Of a DNA stretch of 64,000 bases, positions 31,792 to 41,332 are shown piece by piece; position 1 is the stretch's first letter, and the number at the start of each line of letters is the position of its first letter. The DNA lies in contig CAWJXB010000006.1 of NCBI GenBank assembly GCA_963846775.1, forward strand, positions 1,736,001-1,800,000. Direction: 5' to 3'. A model generated the notes under the pieces. The model saw nothing but the letters and a program-made list of their open reading frames with translations, was not told the origin of the DNA and did no database searches. A program made the translations under genes and the position numbers. Source of the stretch: CAVYXA01 sp963846775. Lineage in GTDB: Bacteria; Verrucomicrobiota; Verrucomicrobiia; Chthoniobacterales; UBA10450.

Positions 31792-32511
31792 TCATTTTGC
31801 GCCATCACCGTTGCTCGGCAAAGTGATTTGCAGCCGGCGATTGACCACGCGTGCTCCAGCGGCGGCGATTCGCTCGAGTAATTGCAAACGCATTTCAGGG
31901 CTGTTCTCGTGCAGGGCGGGTTTGCGCACGACCGCGATGGAGCCGTCGGATTCGATCAGGCCGCCCCAACCCACCGGAATCTCCGATTCGCGAAACAGAT
32001 TTCGCGGCAAAACGAGATAAAATAGGTTAGCGCAGCGATACCGGATCAACGTTTCGAATTTGGTGCAATCGTAGAGCCGATTCTGCAGAGCGTTCAGCTC
32101 GCGCAACACCCGAGCATATCCGCGGTGCTCGATCGCGGCGAAATTGTGGGAATCGTATTCTGGAAAAAGGGAGTCGGCGATTCGGAGATTGGGGAAATGA
32201 ATGCGCAAATGTCTTTCGAGGACTTGGCGACGCCGGCAAAGGCTGGTGAGACGTTCGCCCGTGGCGGCAGCGTCACAGTTATCCCGGCGAAGATCGACCA
32301 TCGACTGTTTACATTCGAAAATTACCGTCGATCCGACTCCCGTTTTCTCAGGCCGATACGCCGCCACATCTGCTCGATAACGAGATTTCGGCAGCCGCAC
32401 TTCCATAGCCGATGCGGAGTAACCATGCGTTTGCGCCCATAGAAACGCGGCGCGCTTCAGCCCGTCATGCGCGACGGTCTCGCCTCCGCGCCTATTTACG
32501 GTTGCGTCCAT
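31792..32511 (-). CDS. PD-(D/E)XK nuclease-fold-like protein, uncharacterised
   Basis: About 239 residues from ATG 32511 (GTG 32532 is also in frame). VAHDGLKRAAFLWAQTHGY, then RLPKSRYRADVAAYR and STVIFECKQSMVDLRRD resemble the restriction-endonuclease-like core: Asp in RADVAAY and E-x-K in ECKQ would bind the metal. MmcB-like and related DNA-repair nucleases share this arrangement. The rest (FETLIRYRCANLFYLVLPRN, PVGWGGLIESDGSIAVVRKP) has the look of a conserved accessory domain. It overlaps the 3' end of hemB. Role unknown, possibly DNA repair. Confidence 0.65.
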   Translation of the reverse strand: MDATVNRRGGETVAHDGLKRAAFLWAQTHGYSASAMEVRLPKSRYRADVAAYRPEKTGVGSTVIFECKQSMVDLRRDNCDAAATGERLTSLCRRRQVLERHLRIHFPNLRIADSLFPEYDSHNFAAIEHRGYARVLRELNALQNRLYDCTKFETLIRYRCANLFYLVLPRNLFRESEIPVGWGGLIESDGSIAVVRKPALHENSPEMRLQLLERIAAAGARVVNRRLQITLPSNGDGAK

Positions 32512-33482
32512 TGCGCGAGTTCGCGCGCCCAATAGGTGATAATGATTTGCGCGCCCGCACGTTTCAGCGCGGTCATGATCTCGATCACAGCGGCGTGCTC
32601 ATCAAGCAGGCCTTTCGTGGCGGCGGCTTTGACCATGGCGAATTCGCCGCTCACGTGGAAAACGGCGGTTGGTTTCCCGAAACGCTCACGCACGCGCCTA
32701 ACAATATCGAGGTACGGCAGCGCCGGCTTCACCAACACCATGTCCGCGCCTTCCTCGATATCGAGCGCGACTTCGCGCAGCGCCTCCTCCGCGTTGGCAT
32801 AATCCATCTGGTAGGTTCGACGATCGCCAAACTGCGGCGCGTTTTCGGCCGCATCACGGAACGGGCTGTAAAACGCAGAGGCAAACTTGGCCGCGTAACT
32901 CAGAATCGCGATCTGATCGAACCCATTCCCATCAAGCGCTTCCCGGATCGCCCCGATCCGGCCATCCATCATATCGCTCGGCGCGATCACATCCGCGCCA
33001 GCCGCGGCGTGTGACAACGCCGTCTTCACCAGAAGATCGACTGTCTCGTCATTCAGGACATGAAAATGATCGCCGTCGATCCGCGTAACGCCGCAATGCC
33101 CGTGGCTCATGTATTCGCACAGACAAACGTCGGTGATCGTGGTGAGCTCGGGACATTTCGCTTTGATCGCGCGCACCGCCTTTTGAACGACGCCAGTCTC
33201 GGCATACGCGCCGCTCGCTTGCTCGTCTTTCTCTCGCGGAATTCCGAAGAGGATGATCGCCTGAACTCCGGCATCCTGGGCCCGCAGCGCTTCATCAGCA
33301 ATTTCCCGAAGCGAGAATTGATAGACGCCCGGCATGCTCGCGATTTCGCGGCGACTGTCGATCTTCTCGCTCACGAACAGCGGCAGAACGAAATCATGGG
33401 GATGAAGTTGCGTCTCGCGCACGAGGTTCCGCAAGGCTGGCGACCGGCGCAACCGGCGGGGACGATGAATCAATTTTCGCAC
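32496..33482 (-). CDS. hemB: Delta-aminolevulinic acid dehydratase (porphobilinogen synthase)
   Basis: A 328-residue cytoplasmic enzyme joining two 5-aminolevulinate molecules in haem synthesis. DVCLCEYMSHGHCG is the three-cysteine zinc site (zinc-dependent type), SYAAKFASAFYSPFRDA holds one active-site Lys, and VKPALPYLD the Schiff-base Lys. PGVYQFS and RRTYQMDYANAEEA are usual family segments. The start is a GTG at 33482, close to the divergent coaX start. No other hem genes are near. Confidence 0.93.
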   Translation of the reverse strand: MRKLIHRPRRLRRSPALRNLVRETQLHPHDFVLPLFVSEKIDSRREIASMPGVYQFSLREIADEALRAQDAGVQAIILFGIPREKDEQASGAYAETGVVQKAVRAIKAKCPELTTITDVCLCEYMSHGHCGVTRIDGDHFHVLNDETVDLLVKTALSHAAAGADVIAPSDMMDGRIGAIREALDGNGFDQIAILSYAAKFASAFYSPFRDAAENAPQFGDRRTYQMDYANAEEALREVALDIEEGADMVLVKPALPYLDIVRRVRERFGKPTAVFHVSGEFAMVKAAATKGLLDEHAAVIEIMTALKRAGAQIIITYWARELAQWTQP

Positions 33483-33520
33483 GGGACGAGGCTACGCATT
33501 TGGCTACACTGCCGCAAGCC

Positions 33521-34261
33521 ATGTCCAGCCGCTACCTGTTGATCGATATCAGCAATTCATTTACGAAACTTGCGGTCGCGACGCGCGCGGGCCTCGGGCG
33601 GTCAAGCCGAATCGCGACGCGGGCACTCAGCGTGGCTTATCTCCGGCGGATTCTAAAATCCCGGAAGATCGACAAAATTGTCATCTCGTCGGTCGTGCCG
33701 GCGAAGAATCGCGCGGTCAAAAGCGCGGCGGGAAAGACGCCTCTGCTTTGGCTGAACGCGCGCGTCAGGCTGGGCGTCGGCATCGATTATCCTGCGCCGA
33801 AAACAATCGGGGCAGACCGCCTGGCGAACGCGGCGGCGGTCGCGGCGCTATATGGTTGTCCCGCGATCGTGGTCGATTTCGGAACAGCAGTGACATTCGA
33901 CATTGTCTCAGCCGAGCGAAAATACATCGGGGGCGTGATCGCGCCCGGCTTGGAAGCAATGACGAACTTTCTCTACCAGCGCACGGCGTTGTTGCCGAAG
34001 CTGTCGTTACGCGAACCGCGCCGGGCGGTCGGAAGATCGACCATCGAGGCGATGCGGTCCGGTGCGATTTTTGGCTATCGCGGCTTGGTCCGCGAGATTA
34101 TTCGGCAAATCAAAGGCGAAGAATTTGCGGAGGGGAAAGTACATGTCGTCGCGACCGGCGGTTATGCGAAATTGCTGGCAGCCAAACTCTCTGAGATCGA
34201 CGCCATTCACCCAAACCTCACGCTCGAAGGTCTGCGTCTCGCGGCAAACTTGAACTCGTGA
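33521..34261 (+). CDS. coaX: Type III pantothenate kinase
   Basis: A 246-residue ASKHA-fold kinase for the first step of coenzyme A synthesis. LLIDISNSFTKLAVA is the phosphate-1 motif (usual DxGNTxxK form, here DISNSFTK with Ser in place of Thr), GADRLANAAA follows, DFGTAVTFD is the second motif and GGVIAPGLEAM the third. The ATG at 33521 gives the expected N-terminus; a TTG at 33500 is less likely. It is divergent from hemB. Type III enzymes need a monovalent cation and are not feedback-inhibited by CoA. Confidence 0.9.
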   Translation: MSSRYLLIDISNSFTKLAVATRAGLGRSSRIATRALSVAYLRRILKSRKIDKIVISSVVPAKNRAVKSAAGKTPLLWLNARVRLGVGIDYPAPKTIGADRLANAAAVAALYGCPAIVVDFGTAVTFDIVSAERKYIGGVIAPGLEAMTNFLYQRTALLPKLSLREPRRAVGRSTIEAMRSGAIFGYRGLVREIIRQIKGEEFAEGKVHVVATGGYAKLLAAKLSEIDAIHPNLTLEGLRLAANLNS

Positions 34262-34303
34262 CGGCCGGGACGGCGCGCGATTCTTTTCTCCGCCAGAGCC
34301 CTT

Positions 34304-37051
34304 TCAGGAAACGGATTGTTTCAGATAGCGCCGGTAAAGCGACGCAATCGTGTTCCGTGAATCGGAATATGTTGTCGCAAAGTCAGCACCGCAACCAAGG
34401 CGGATCGCGAGCTTGCGTTGCTCGATTGAATTCGCAGGAAGAACGGAAACGTTCTTATTTTCCCGGCGTCCCAAGCTAGATTGGACGCGGCGGAGAAATT
34501 CGTAACCGCGTTTTGCTTCCGCCGCATCGACCGGCGAGATGATTGCGTTCTTCGTTAGCTCCCGTAGCGCATCTGCCCAATTCGGCGCCCAGATTCCGGC
34601 CTTCATTTGCAAGGCGTGAACCAGAAACTCGGCCTGAATGATTCCGCCGGTCCCGGTTTTGAAATTGAGAAAATCATCACCCGAACCGCGATCGCGCCGG
34701 ATTCGCTCAAACATATTGTCGATCTGCTCAAACAAATCGGGACGCGCGCTTCGTGTCCGCCAAATACGCTGCGCCATCTCGGCAAATTCGTTCTGGAGCG
34801 GCCCCGCAATTGGCCGCGTTCGTGTCAGCGCATGAATTTCCCAAAGCTGCGCCCGCTGGCTGTAATACGTTTCGTAGCCTTCGAGCGAACAAACGAGTGG
34901 ACCTTTATTCCCGTCGGGCCGCAGCCGCGAATCGAGAGCGGGCAAATTTCCTTCCGCGCTGGGTTGCGCGCTCGCGCTCACGAGACTTTGCGCGGCACGG
35001 ACATCGTCGCCCGCCTTCGTCTCGCTACCGCGCGGCAGGCCGACGAAAAGCACATCCAGATCAGCGCCGTAACTGATTTCGCGTCCCCCGAATTTTCCGA
35101 GCGCGACGATGGTGAGCTCGTTGCTGCCGGCGATTTGATTGGCGAACAGCAGGACCGCTTCGGCCAGGGCAGTGTGTTCGTTCAGGAGCGCGCCAAGATC
35201 GACAAGTCCGAGGACATCGCTAATACAAATGCGCAGCAACTGTGCCCGGTGATAAAGGCGGAGTGGATCGAGACTTTGGGGACCGAGCGCGGAAAGCCGG
35301 GCCAGGTGTTCCTCCATTTCTATCGGGCGATCAAGTTTTTCGCTCTGCGTGATCTCCTCGAGCAGCTGCGGGCGGCGAATCAGCGATTCCGCGGCGAACT
35401 GACTGGCATCAAAGGTCTTGACCAGCAGCTCAAGCAAACGCGGATGGGTCACCAGCAGTTCGAGGAGCAAACTGCGCAGGCCGTAGGCCTCGACGAATCG
35501 AAGAAAATAGTTCAGCGTTGCATCGGGATCGGCGGTCTCCGCCAGGCGATCGAGCAAGAGCGGACGCAAATTGCGAAAAACCTGGCGCGTGCGCGGCGCG
35601 ATGTGAAAACTGCCGCCGCTTTGTCCGAGATCGGTCAGGGCGTTGCCTGCGCGTTCTTGATCGGCGAACATCGACAAGTCAATCGCAGCGGATTCGGCCG
35701 GTGTTTGCGCAATGACGCGGCGGAAAATCGCGCGAACCCGTTGCATCGTTGCTTGCAGCGTTTCGGAGAATTGCGGACTCGACGCAAAACCGAGGCTCAG
35801 GGCGAGTCGTCGCAAAGCCTCTGTTTGCCGCGGCACGGTGTGGGTCTGCTGCTCGGCCTCCATTTGTAAGCGGTGCTCGACGCGGCGCAGAAAGAGATAG
35901 GCCTGATCCAACGCAAGGACTTCTTCTCGCGGAAGAAGATCGAGTTCGCTCAGAGAACGCAGGGCCTTCCGCGTGCTGGTTTGCTGAAGAAACGCGTGGC
36001 GCGCGCCATGGATGAGTTGGAGTGCCTGGATAACAAATTCGATTTCGCGGATGCCACCCGCGCCGAGCTTGACGTTCCATTCCAGGTTCTTTTGTCCAAC
36101 CACGTCCCGTTCGATCCGGCGTTTGATGCTGGCGATTTCGTCCAGCAGATCGGGCGTCGGACTTCCTGGGTAAATGAAGGGCTGGAGTTGACGAAGAAAT
36201 TCGTAGCCGAGCTCACGGCTGCCGCACACCGCGCGCGCTTTGATCAAGGCCAGACGCTCCCACGTTTCGCCAAAGCCAGCGTAGTAATTTTCCATGCTGA
36301 CGAGAGAACGGGCGAGCGGACCGGCGGAACCTTCCGGCCGAAGACGAAGATCGATCCGGAAAAGCGCGCCTTGGCCATCAACGCTGGCAAACGTCTCAGC
36401 GATTTTTTTGCAGAGACGGTTGAACCATTCGTGAGCGGAGAAACGCGCCGAGACCAGCCCCTCCTCGCCGTACACGAAAATGAGATCGACATCGGAGCTG
36501 TGATTCAATTCGTGACCACCGAGTTTCCCCAGACCGAGAATAACGAATTCGGTCTCGGGCGAACCGTAGCGCTGGCGAAGGTGCGCATCCAAATGTTCGT
36601 AAACTTCGGCCAGACAGATTTCGGCGAGTTGTGACAATTCGCCGGTTGTTTCTTCCAGCGGAGCGACCTCGGCCAATTCGCGCAATGTGATACGCGTTAT
36701 CTCCCGGCCCTTCCAGCGACGAAGAGGCCGGAAGTTTTCGGCGCTGATTGGTTCTTTCGTCAGGTCATGCAGTGCCCGCCGCATTTCTCCGTAGCTCCGA
36801 GGCATCGAACAAATTTCCGGTCGAGCGAGCCAGAGCAAAATCTCCGGATCTTGCGCGAGACGCGATGCGCAGATGCTCGACATGGCGAGGAGATGAAGCA
36901 GCGCGCTCTCGCCGAGCGAAAAACTTTCTACCACATCTACGAGCGGCGGCCCATCGGCTGGCCAATTCGTCGCCAGGTGCGAAAGCGTCCTCTCGACTTG
37001 CGACGAATTCAAAGAGGTGTGCGCTTTTTGGCTGATCCAGTCGGTGTCCAT
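34304..37051 (-). CDS. glnE: Bifunctional glutamine synthetase adenylyltransferase/deadenylase
   Basis: A 915-residue regulator of nitrogen assimilation that adds and removes AMP on glutamine synthetase. The N-terminal deadenylase nucleotidyltransferase core has GLGKLGGHELNHSSDVDL near 172-190. The C-terminal adenylylase core has ALGKFGGREISYGADLDV near 650. The linking helical region includes IEFVIQALQLIHGARH and a matching second copy (IIQAEFLVHALQMKAG). Both G-G/D-x-D signatures are intact, so both activities should be present. glnA, glnB and glnD are not in the window. Confidence 0.9.
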   Translation of the reverse strand: MDTDWISQKAHTSLNSSQVERTLSHLATNWPADGPPLVDVVESFSLGESALLHLLAMSSICASRLAQDPEILLWLARPEICSMPRSYGEMRRALHDLTKEPISAENFRPLRRWKGREITRITLRELAEVAPLEETTGELSQLAEICLAEVYEHLDAHLRQRYGSPETEFVILGLGKLGGHELNHSSDVDLIFVYGEEGLVSARFSAHEWFNRLCKKIAETFASVDGQGALFRIDLRLRPEGSAGPLARSLVSMENYYAGFGETWERLALIKARAVCGSRELGYEFLRQLQPFIYPGSPTPDLLDEIASIKRRIERDVVGQKNLEWNVKLGAGGIREIEFVIQALQLIHGARHAFLQQTSTRKALRSLSELDLLPREEVLALDQAYLFLRRVEHRLQMEAEQQTHTVPRQTEALRRLALSLGFASSPQFSETLQATMQRVRAIFRRVIAQTPAESAAIDLSMFADQERAGNALTDLGQSGGSFHIAPRTRQVFRNLRPLLLDRLAETADPDATLNYFLRFVEAYGLRSLLLELLVTHPRLLELLVKTFDASQFAAESLIRRPQLLEEITQSEKLDRPIEMEEHLARLSALGPQSLDPLRLYHRAQLLRICISDVLGLVDLGALLNEHTALAEAVLLFANQIAGSNELTIVALGKFGGREISYGADLDVLFVGLPRGSETKAGDDVRAAQSLVSASAQPSAEGNLPALDSRLRPDGNKGPLVCSLEGYETYYSQRAQLWEIHALTRTRPIAGPLQNEFAEMAQRIWRTRSARPDLFEQIDNMFERIRRDRGSGDDFLNFKTGTGGIIQAEFLVHALQMKAGIWAPNWADALRELTKNAIISPVDAAEAKRGYEFLRRVQSSLGRRENKNVSVLPANSIEQRKLAIRLGCGADFATTYSDSRNTIASLYRRYLKQSVS

Positions 37052-37080
37052 CGAACCGCAAGATAGCCGATTTGGAGTGC

Positions 37081-37152
37081 GCGGACATGTCCGCTCAATT
37101 GTAGGACAACCGCTTCGGTTGCCGGGTCAGATTGGCAGGCGGAACGCCTGCC
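37081..37152. repeat. Cluster of three short palindromes downstream of coding genes
   Basis: GCGGACATGTCCGC (37081-37094), CAACCGCTTCGGTTG (near 37107-37121) and GGCAGGCGGAACGCCTGCC (near 37134-37152) follow each other between the rhomboid and glnE genes. They resemble interspersed palindromes more than a promoter. Confidence 0.55.
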
Positions 37153-37183
37153 TAACAACATCACGGGATCGCCGCAGTCCAAA

Positions 37184-38017
37184 CTACCGTTGCTTTTCCA
37201 GGATGGTCTGGCGCGCTCGCAGAAGATTCCGACGCTCTGTCCGGGTCAGACTTTGCCAGCCGCGCTGTGAAATTTTTTCGAGCAACGGATCGATCTCCTC
37301 GGCCATTAGCTGTTCCGCGCTCATTCGCAGATAGCGCTCGGACTCGAGGCGTCGTCGATTCAGAAAACGCTGGAGAAATGAAATCCTTCCATATCCTAAC
37401 AAATTGGCATAGAACCAGCCGGCCGCGGAGCCGCCGAGCAAAGCACTATGCCCCACGATCTCGCCGCGATCGATCAGAACCAGGACCAGCGCCACACCGA
37501 TCAGGCCGCACGCCACGTTTTTCATTTTGATCTGCCGCAGCAGACCGAAAGAGATCAGCGCCCCCAAATCGAGCTCGGGCAAGATCATACCGTACGCGAT
37601 CACCACAGCCGCAACACCGCCGGAGCCGGCGAATAGAATTGTCGATGTCGGCATCAAAAAGAGGTGGCCGAGCTCACCCGCAATCGCTCCGGCAAAGTAG
37701 AGAAACACGAAATGGCGTTGACCGATGATCGACTCGAGATCGCGCCCAAACAGGTAAAGCACAAACATGTTGGCCGCGAAATGCCACGCGTTTGTGTGCA
37801 GAAAAATGGCCGTAACGAATTGCCAGGCACAGGCGTCGCGCACGCCGCGGTCGCTGATGCCGAAATAATCACGGACAAAGCCTGGTTGCGACCTTTCCAG
37901 AACCAGTTGGGCCACAAAAATTGCAGCATTCGCTCCGATCAATGCCAGCAAAGCAACCCGCTGATGCTGCACCCAATCCCGCGTCCCGAAGGACGATTTC
38001 CGTCCCGAAAGTGGCAT
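37184..38017 (-). CDS. Rhomboid family intramembrane serine protease
   Basis: A 277-residue polytopic protein. WQFVTAIFLHTNAWHFAANMF provides the TM2 HxxxxHxxxN-like motif, GQRHFVFLYFAGAIAG follows, the catalytic Ser is near 132 in FAGSGGVAAV (the GxSGx motif), and the His is near 190 in VGHSALLGGSAAGW. The C-terminus is a soluble basic tail (LLEKISQRGWQSLTRTERRN), a domain commonly attached to bacterial rhomboids. It should cut membrane protein helices in the inner membrane; the target is unknown. I took ATG 38017 over 38053 because hydrophilic start residues follow it directly. Confidence 0.85.
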   Translation of the reverse strand: MPLSGRKSSFGTRDWVQHQRVALLALIGANAAIFVAQLVLERSQPGFVRDYFGISDRGVRDACAWQFVTAIFLHTNAWHFAANMFVLYLFGRDLESIIGQRHFVFLYFAGAIAGELGHLFLMPTSTILFAGSGGVAAVVIAYGMILPELDLGALISFGLLRQIKMKNVACGLIGVALVLVLIDRGEIVGHSALLGGSAAGWFYANLLGYGRISFLQRFLNRRRLESERYLRMSAEQLMAEEIDPLLEKISQRGWQSLTRTERRNLLRARQTILEKQR

Positions 38018-38053
38018 GAACACGAGATTATCGCACTCGCGCCGCAATGTCAT

Positions 38054-38322
38054 TTGGAATTCCAGGCGGCGCGATGGAGCAGGCGCTCTCCTGAGCGGTA
38101 TCTAGCTTGCGCCGTGGGGACTAGCTCATCCTAGCTGGGAGCATCGGCCCAGGAATCGAAACGTAGATCGCCAAGCGCTAAGAGCGCGATTGAATCCAGC
38201 GGGTGTTTCGCGGTCCTGCATAACGCCAAGATCGACGCCGTACCGGCAGCCCCGAATAGTCCCGCGCCTTTGGCACTCAATGCGCACTCACGGCGCAACG
38301 CACGGGACACCGCGACGTTCCC
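38054..38322. other. Gene-free stretch, nothing recognised
   Basis: Convergent or tail-to-head spacing of about 270 bases between the rhomboid promoter side and the oxidoreductase 3' end. It contains one AAGATCGACGCC motif near 38228. No gene, hairpin or riboswitch was identified. Confidence 0.4.
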
Positions 38323-39852
38323 TTAGCCTTCCGGTGCAAGCTCGGGGGCGGCGACGACGCGAGTGGGGACGAGGCGGAGGGCGGGGCCGGCTTTTTCTTC
38401 GGCGGTGGCGGGGCCGGCTTCATGGTATTCGGCATCGGCATTGACCTGCCAGAGATCGTAGAGTTTGGCATCGGCCAGGATGTTCTCCACACAGAGCATG
38501 GCGGTCATCATGGCGTGGTCCTGGTTGTTATACTTGTGCATCCCGTTCCGCCCAACGAGATGCAGATTTGGGTAACGATCCTCCAGCTCCTGACGGATGA
38601 CCGAAACGTTGCGCGCGTAATCGTCATCGTAAACCGGATAGGCTTTTTTCTGGCGGACAACAGTTCCATCGACAACGTCGCCTTCCTGGGCCAGGCCAAT
38701 CTGGATCAGCTCGCATTTCGCCAGCTCAATGAGATCGGCGTCGCTCGAATCCCAGAGGCCGTCGTGCTCAAAGCAGAAATATTCGAGGCCGTAACAGGCT
38801 TTGTCGGGATCGGGGACCATTTCCGGCGACCAGGAACGGAAGTTTTGAATCCGGCCGACTTTGACCGCGGGATCGTGGATGTAAATCCAGTTATCGGCAA
38901 ATCTGTTTCGCTCTTTCAGGATCAGCATAACGGTGAGGAAATCCCGGTACTTCAGAGCGTCGGCGGCGCGTTTGGTCCGCTGGCTTACCGGAGGAGTCAG
39001 GCCGCGCACGAGCGAGCGCATCGGTGCGGATGAAATGACGTGTTCAGCCTCAATTGTGCCGCTGAGGCCTTGTCGATCCTGGAATTCCACGGTCCACACC
39101 CCGCCCGCTTCATCGTAAGAACAATGCGTGACCTTCCAACCCATGTCGATCCTGCCCCCCAGTGTTTTTATTTTTTCCGCGCACGTTTCCCACATCATAC
39201 CGGGGCCGCGCCGCGGATACCGGAACGAGTGGATTAACGTCTTGATGACTTTGGAGCGATCGCCGTTGTAACGCTGCGGCACGAGCGCGTTCTTGATCGC
39301 GCTTCCGAGCGACAGGCCTCTGATCCGTTGCGCGGCCCAGTCCGCCGAGATCTCCCGGCAGCTCATTCCCCACACTTTCTCGGTGTAACTTTTAAAGAAC
39401 GTGCTGAAGAGTCGTCTTCCGAATTTGTTACTCACCCAATCCTCGAAATTGCGCGGGTCGGGCACGGGAAAAAGCCGCGCCTTGAGCCACGAGAGAAGGC
39501 AAAGCGTCGATTGGAAAACACCAAGCTTAATCAGGGCCTCGAATGGCTTGAGCGGGTAAGAGAAAAATTTTCCGTCGTAAAAAATGCGCGAGCAGCGCGG
39601 ACGCACTAGCATGTCGTTAGGCAAGATCTCGGTCCACAAATCTTCGACTGCTTTCGACTTGGAAAAGAAACGGTGGCCTCCGATGTCGAAGTGGAATCCT
39701 TTGTACGTGGCGGTGCGGGAAATCCCGCCGACGTAAACCGGGTCGGCTTCCAAGATGGCAACGCCAACGCCGTTTTTCGAAAGGAGATAGCCGGCCGTTA
39801 GGCCAGCCGGTCCTGCGCCGATGATTGCCACATTCGTTTTCATTTTAGTCAT
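38323..39852 (-). CDS. FAD-dependent oxidoreductase, UDP-galactopyranose mutase/protoporphyrinogen-oxidase-like
   Basis: A 509-residue flavoprotein. NVAIIGAGPAGLTAGYLLSK is the FAD dinucleotide motif, GGISRTATYKGFHFDIGGHRFF matches the sugar-mutase and amine-oxidase group, and a C-terminal NLHLVGRNGMHKYNNQDHAM closes the FAD site. Relatives are found in polysaccharide clusters and may act on lipid- or nucleotide-linked sugars. It begins at ATG 39852 by an ATGA overlap with the stop of a PIG-V-like mannosyltransferase, so the pair is co-translated and probably shares a glycan pathway. The last 30 residues are Ala/Pro-rich and look disordered. Substrate unknown. Confidence 0.8.
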   Translation of the reverse strand: MTKMKTNVAIIGAGPAGLTAGYLLSKNGVGVAILEADPVYVGGISRTATYKGFHFDIGGHRFFSKSKAVEDLWTEILPNDMLVRPRCSRIFYDGKFFSYPLKPFEALIKLGVFQSTLCLLSWLKARLFPVPDPRNFEDWVSNKFGRRLFSTFFKSYTEKVWGMSCREISADWAAQRIRGLSLGSAIKNALVPQRYNGDRSKVIKTLIHSFRYPRRGPGMMWETCAEKIKTLGGRIDMGWKVTHCSYDEAGGVWTVEFQDRQGLSGTIEAEHVISSAPMRSLVRGLTPPVSQRTKRAADALKYRDFLTVMLILKERNRFADNWIYIHDPAVKVGRIQNFRSWSPEMVPDPDKACYGLEYFCFEHDGLWDSSDADLIELAKCELIQIGLAQEGDVVDGTVVRQKKAYPVYDDDYARNVSVIRQELEDRYPNLHLVGRNGMHKYNNQDHAMMTAMLCVENILADAKLYDLWQVNADAEYHEAGPATAEEKAGPALRLVPTRVVAAPELAPEG

Positions 39853-41138
39853 GCCACCCAATTGCCGCGCGTAAAATTCCAGACGTACCACGCCTGCATA
39901 CTCAACCCGGCAACACAAGCGAGCGAGACTGCCCCCATCCCAAACGCCCGGAGCAACTTGGGCGCAGTCTCAAATTGCCCCAAAAAGTTCAGGAACGCCA
40001 GCACAAGCAGCGCGTGCGCGCTAAATTCGTAGCGCAACATGCTTTCCATATTAACGCTGGCGACCCCGCTGATGGAAAGGTAGAAAACGGTGAGCGCGCA
40101 GAAATAAATCCCGGCGCGCGTTCGCCAATCCGTAACCGGATGCGACCAGGTCGGGCTCGCCACGGGACGAGTCCGTGTCGCCGCGGCGACCGGACCGGAC
40201 CGGCTTCGAGTGCGCCACATCGCGATTTCACAAATCGCGATCGCGACAAACAGCAATGCTCCCACCGGAACAGACATTTGGCTTGCCTCCGTCGGATCAT
40301 GGAGCGCCGGAACAAGCCAGCGATAACTCGACGGCTTGAAGACCGCTAGATAGTCGGGAGAAATGTCCCAACCGGCTGCTTGGGTCAGCATGTAAAGGTT
40401 CCAATTACCCCAGCGCAATTGGCAATACGCGAAGAACAGTAGCGCGCCGAGCATGGCAACGAGCATCAATGCGATCGCGCTCCAGTTTTGGCGGAGCCAA
40501 CTCAGCGGCGCATGTAAACTGCGCCATCCTTTTGCCAACAAGGCGCGCACAACAGGAAACGCGGCGCAGGGCAGGCCGACGATGCGTGTCGCGGACATGA
40601 CAATGCCGTGGAACGCCGCCAAAACCCTTGCCGTTCGCCCTTCGGTAGTGCTCCAATAAATGAAACCGACCAGCGCCATCAGAAAGAGCGACTCGGAGTA
40701 TCCAGCGACCAGAAAAAACGCAGCCGGATGCCCCAGGATCGACAATGCACCGAAGAATTGGAGCAACGGCGAAATGTTCCAGCGTTGGCAAAAGAGAAAG
40801 AAGTAACTCCAAAAGCCAAAGGCTGCGGCCTGAGCCGTGATCAGCAGCGCGTTCGTGGTGTTGAAGCGGAGTCCGTAATGCACGAGCGCCGCGATGGCCG
40901 GGTACGCCGGAAAGAAAGCAACATTGGAAATCTCCATCGTTTTGTAGCCGATCGGCGGAACGGTCGTGCCATAACCGCGATTGACGATGTTCATAAACCA
41001 ATAGCTATCATGCTGGACGAGTGTGGCGTAGCGATCCGAGAACGGCCCATCCGGCGCTAGAAGAAAGAGCGCCACGGCGATTTGCGCGAGGGTTACGCAC
41101 AATGCCACCGCGATCGGCCGGAGCGGGAAATGCTTCAT
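39849..41138 (-). CDS. PIG-V-like polytopic mannosyltransferase, second copy
   Basis: A 429-residue membrane protein with about ten spans, paralogous to the 4951 gene. YATLVQHDSYWFMNIVNRGY aligns with the WDSIHYLDVAQFGY loop, and AAFFLVAGYSESLFLMALV with the PTAYFLHIGYSESLFL segment. The loop has HDS where the other copy has WDS, so the candidate catalytic Asp is kept. I chose ATG 41138, where the first membrane helix follows; the frame runs up to 41303 without protein-like sequence. Coupled to the flavoprotein downstream. Acceptor unknown. Confidence 0.75.
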   Translation of the reverse strand: MKHFPLRPIAVALCVTLAQIAVALFLLAPDGPFSDRYATLVQHDSYWFMNIVNRGYGTTVPPIGYKTMEISNVAFFPAYPAIAALVHYGLRFNTTNALLITAQAAAFGFWSYFFLFCQRWNISPLLQFFGALSILGHPAAFFLVAGYSESLFLMALVGFIYWSTTEGRTARVLAAFHGIVMSATRIVGLPCAAFPVVRALLAKGWRSLHAPLSWLRQNWSAIALMLVAMLGALLFFAYCQLRWGNWNLYMLTQAAGWDISPDYLAVFKPSSYRWLVPALHDPTEASQMSVPVGALLFVAIAICEIAMWRTRSRSGPVAAATRTRPVASPTWSHPVTDWRTRAGIYFCALTVFYLSISGVASVNMESMLRYEFSAHALLVLAFLNFLGQFETAPKLLRAFGMGAVSLACVAGLSMQAWYVWNFTRGNWVA

Positions 41139-41332
41139 GAGCTGGTTAGTCGAAATGGCCGAGAAGAACGTACCGTCCCGCGTATTGCAAGAACTTGTCC
41201 GTATCTCGGCCAGTGCACTCATAGTTCGCGCGTCATTAAGGGGGCAGATGCCGGTTTCGGCGGTAGGGATTTGACGCGCCGAGCGGGGCTTTATTCGCCA
41301 CACACCGAAGCATCACGACGAATGGGCAAAGG

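Noticed and set aside
34607..35869. Plus-strand frame of 420 codons
   Set aside because: Antisense to glnE, whose two catalytic cores lie across it; the composition is shadow-like (Arg/Gln-rich without domains).
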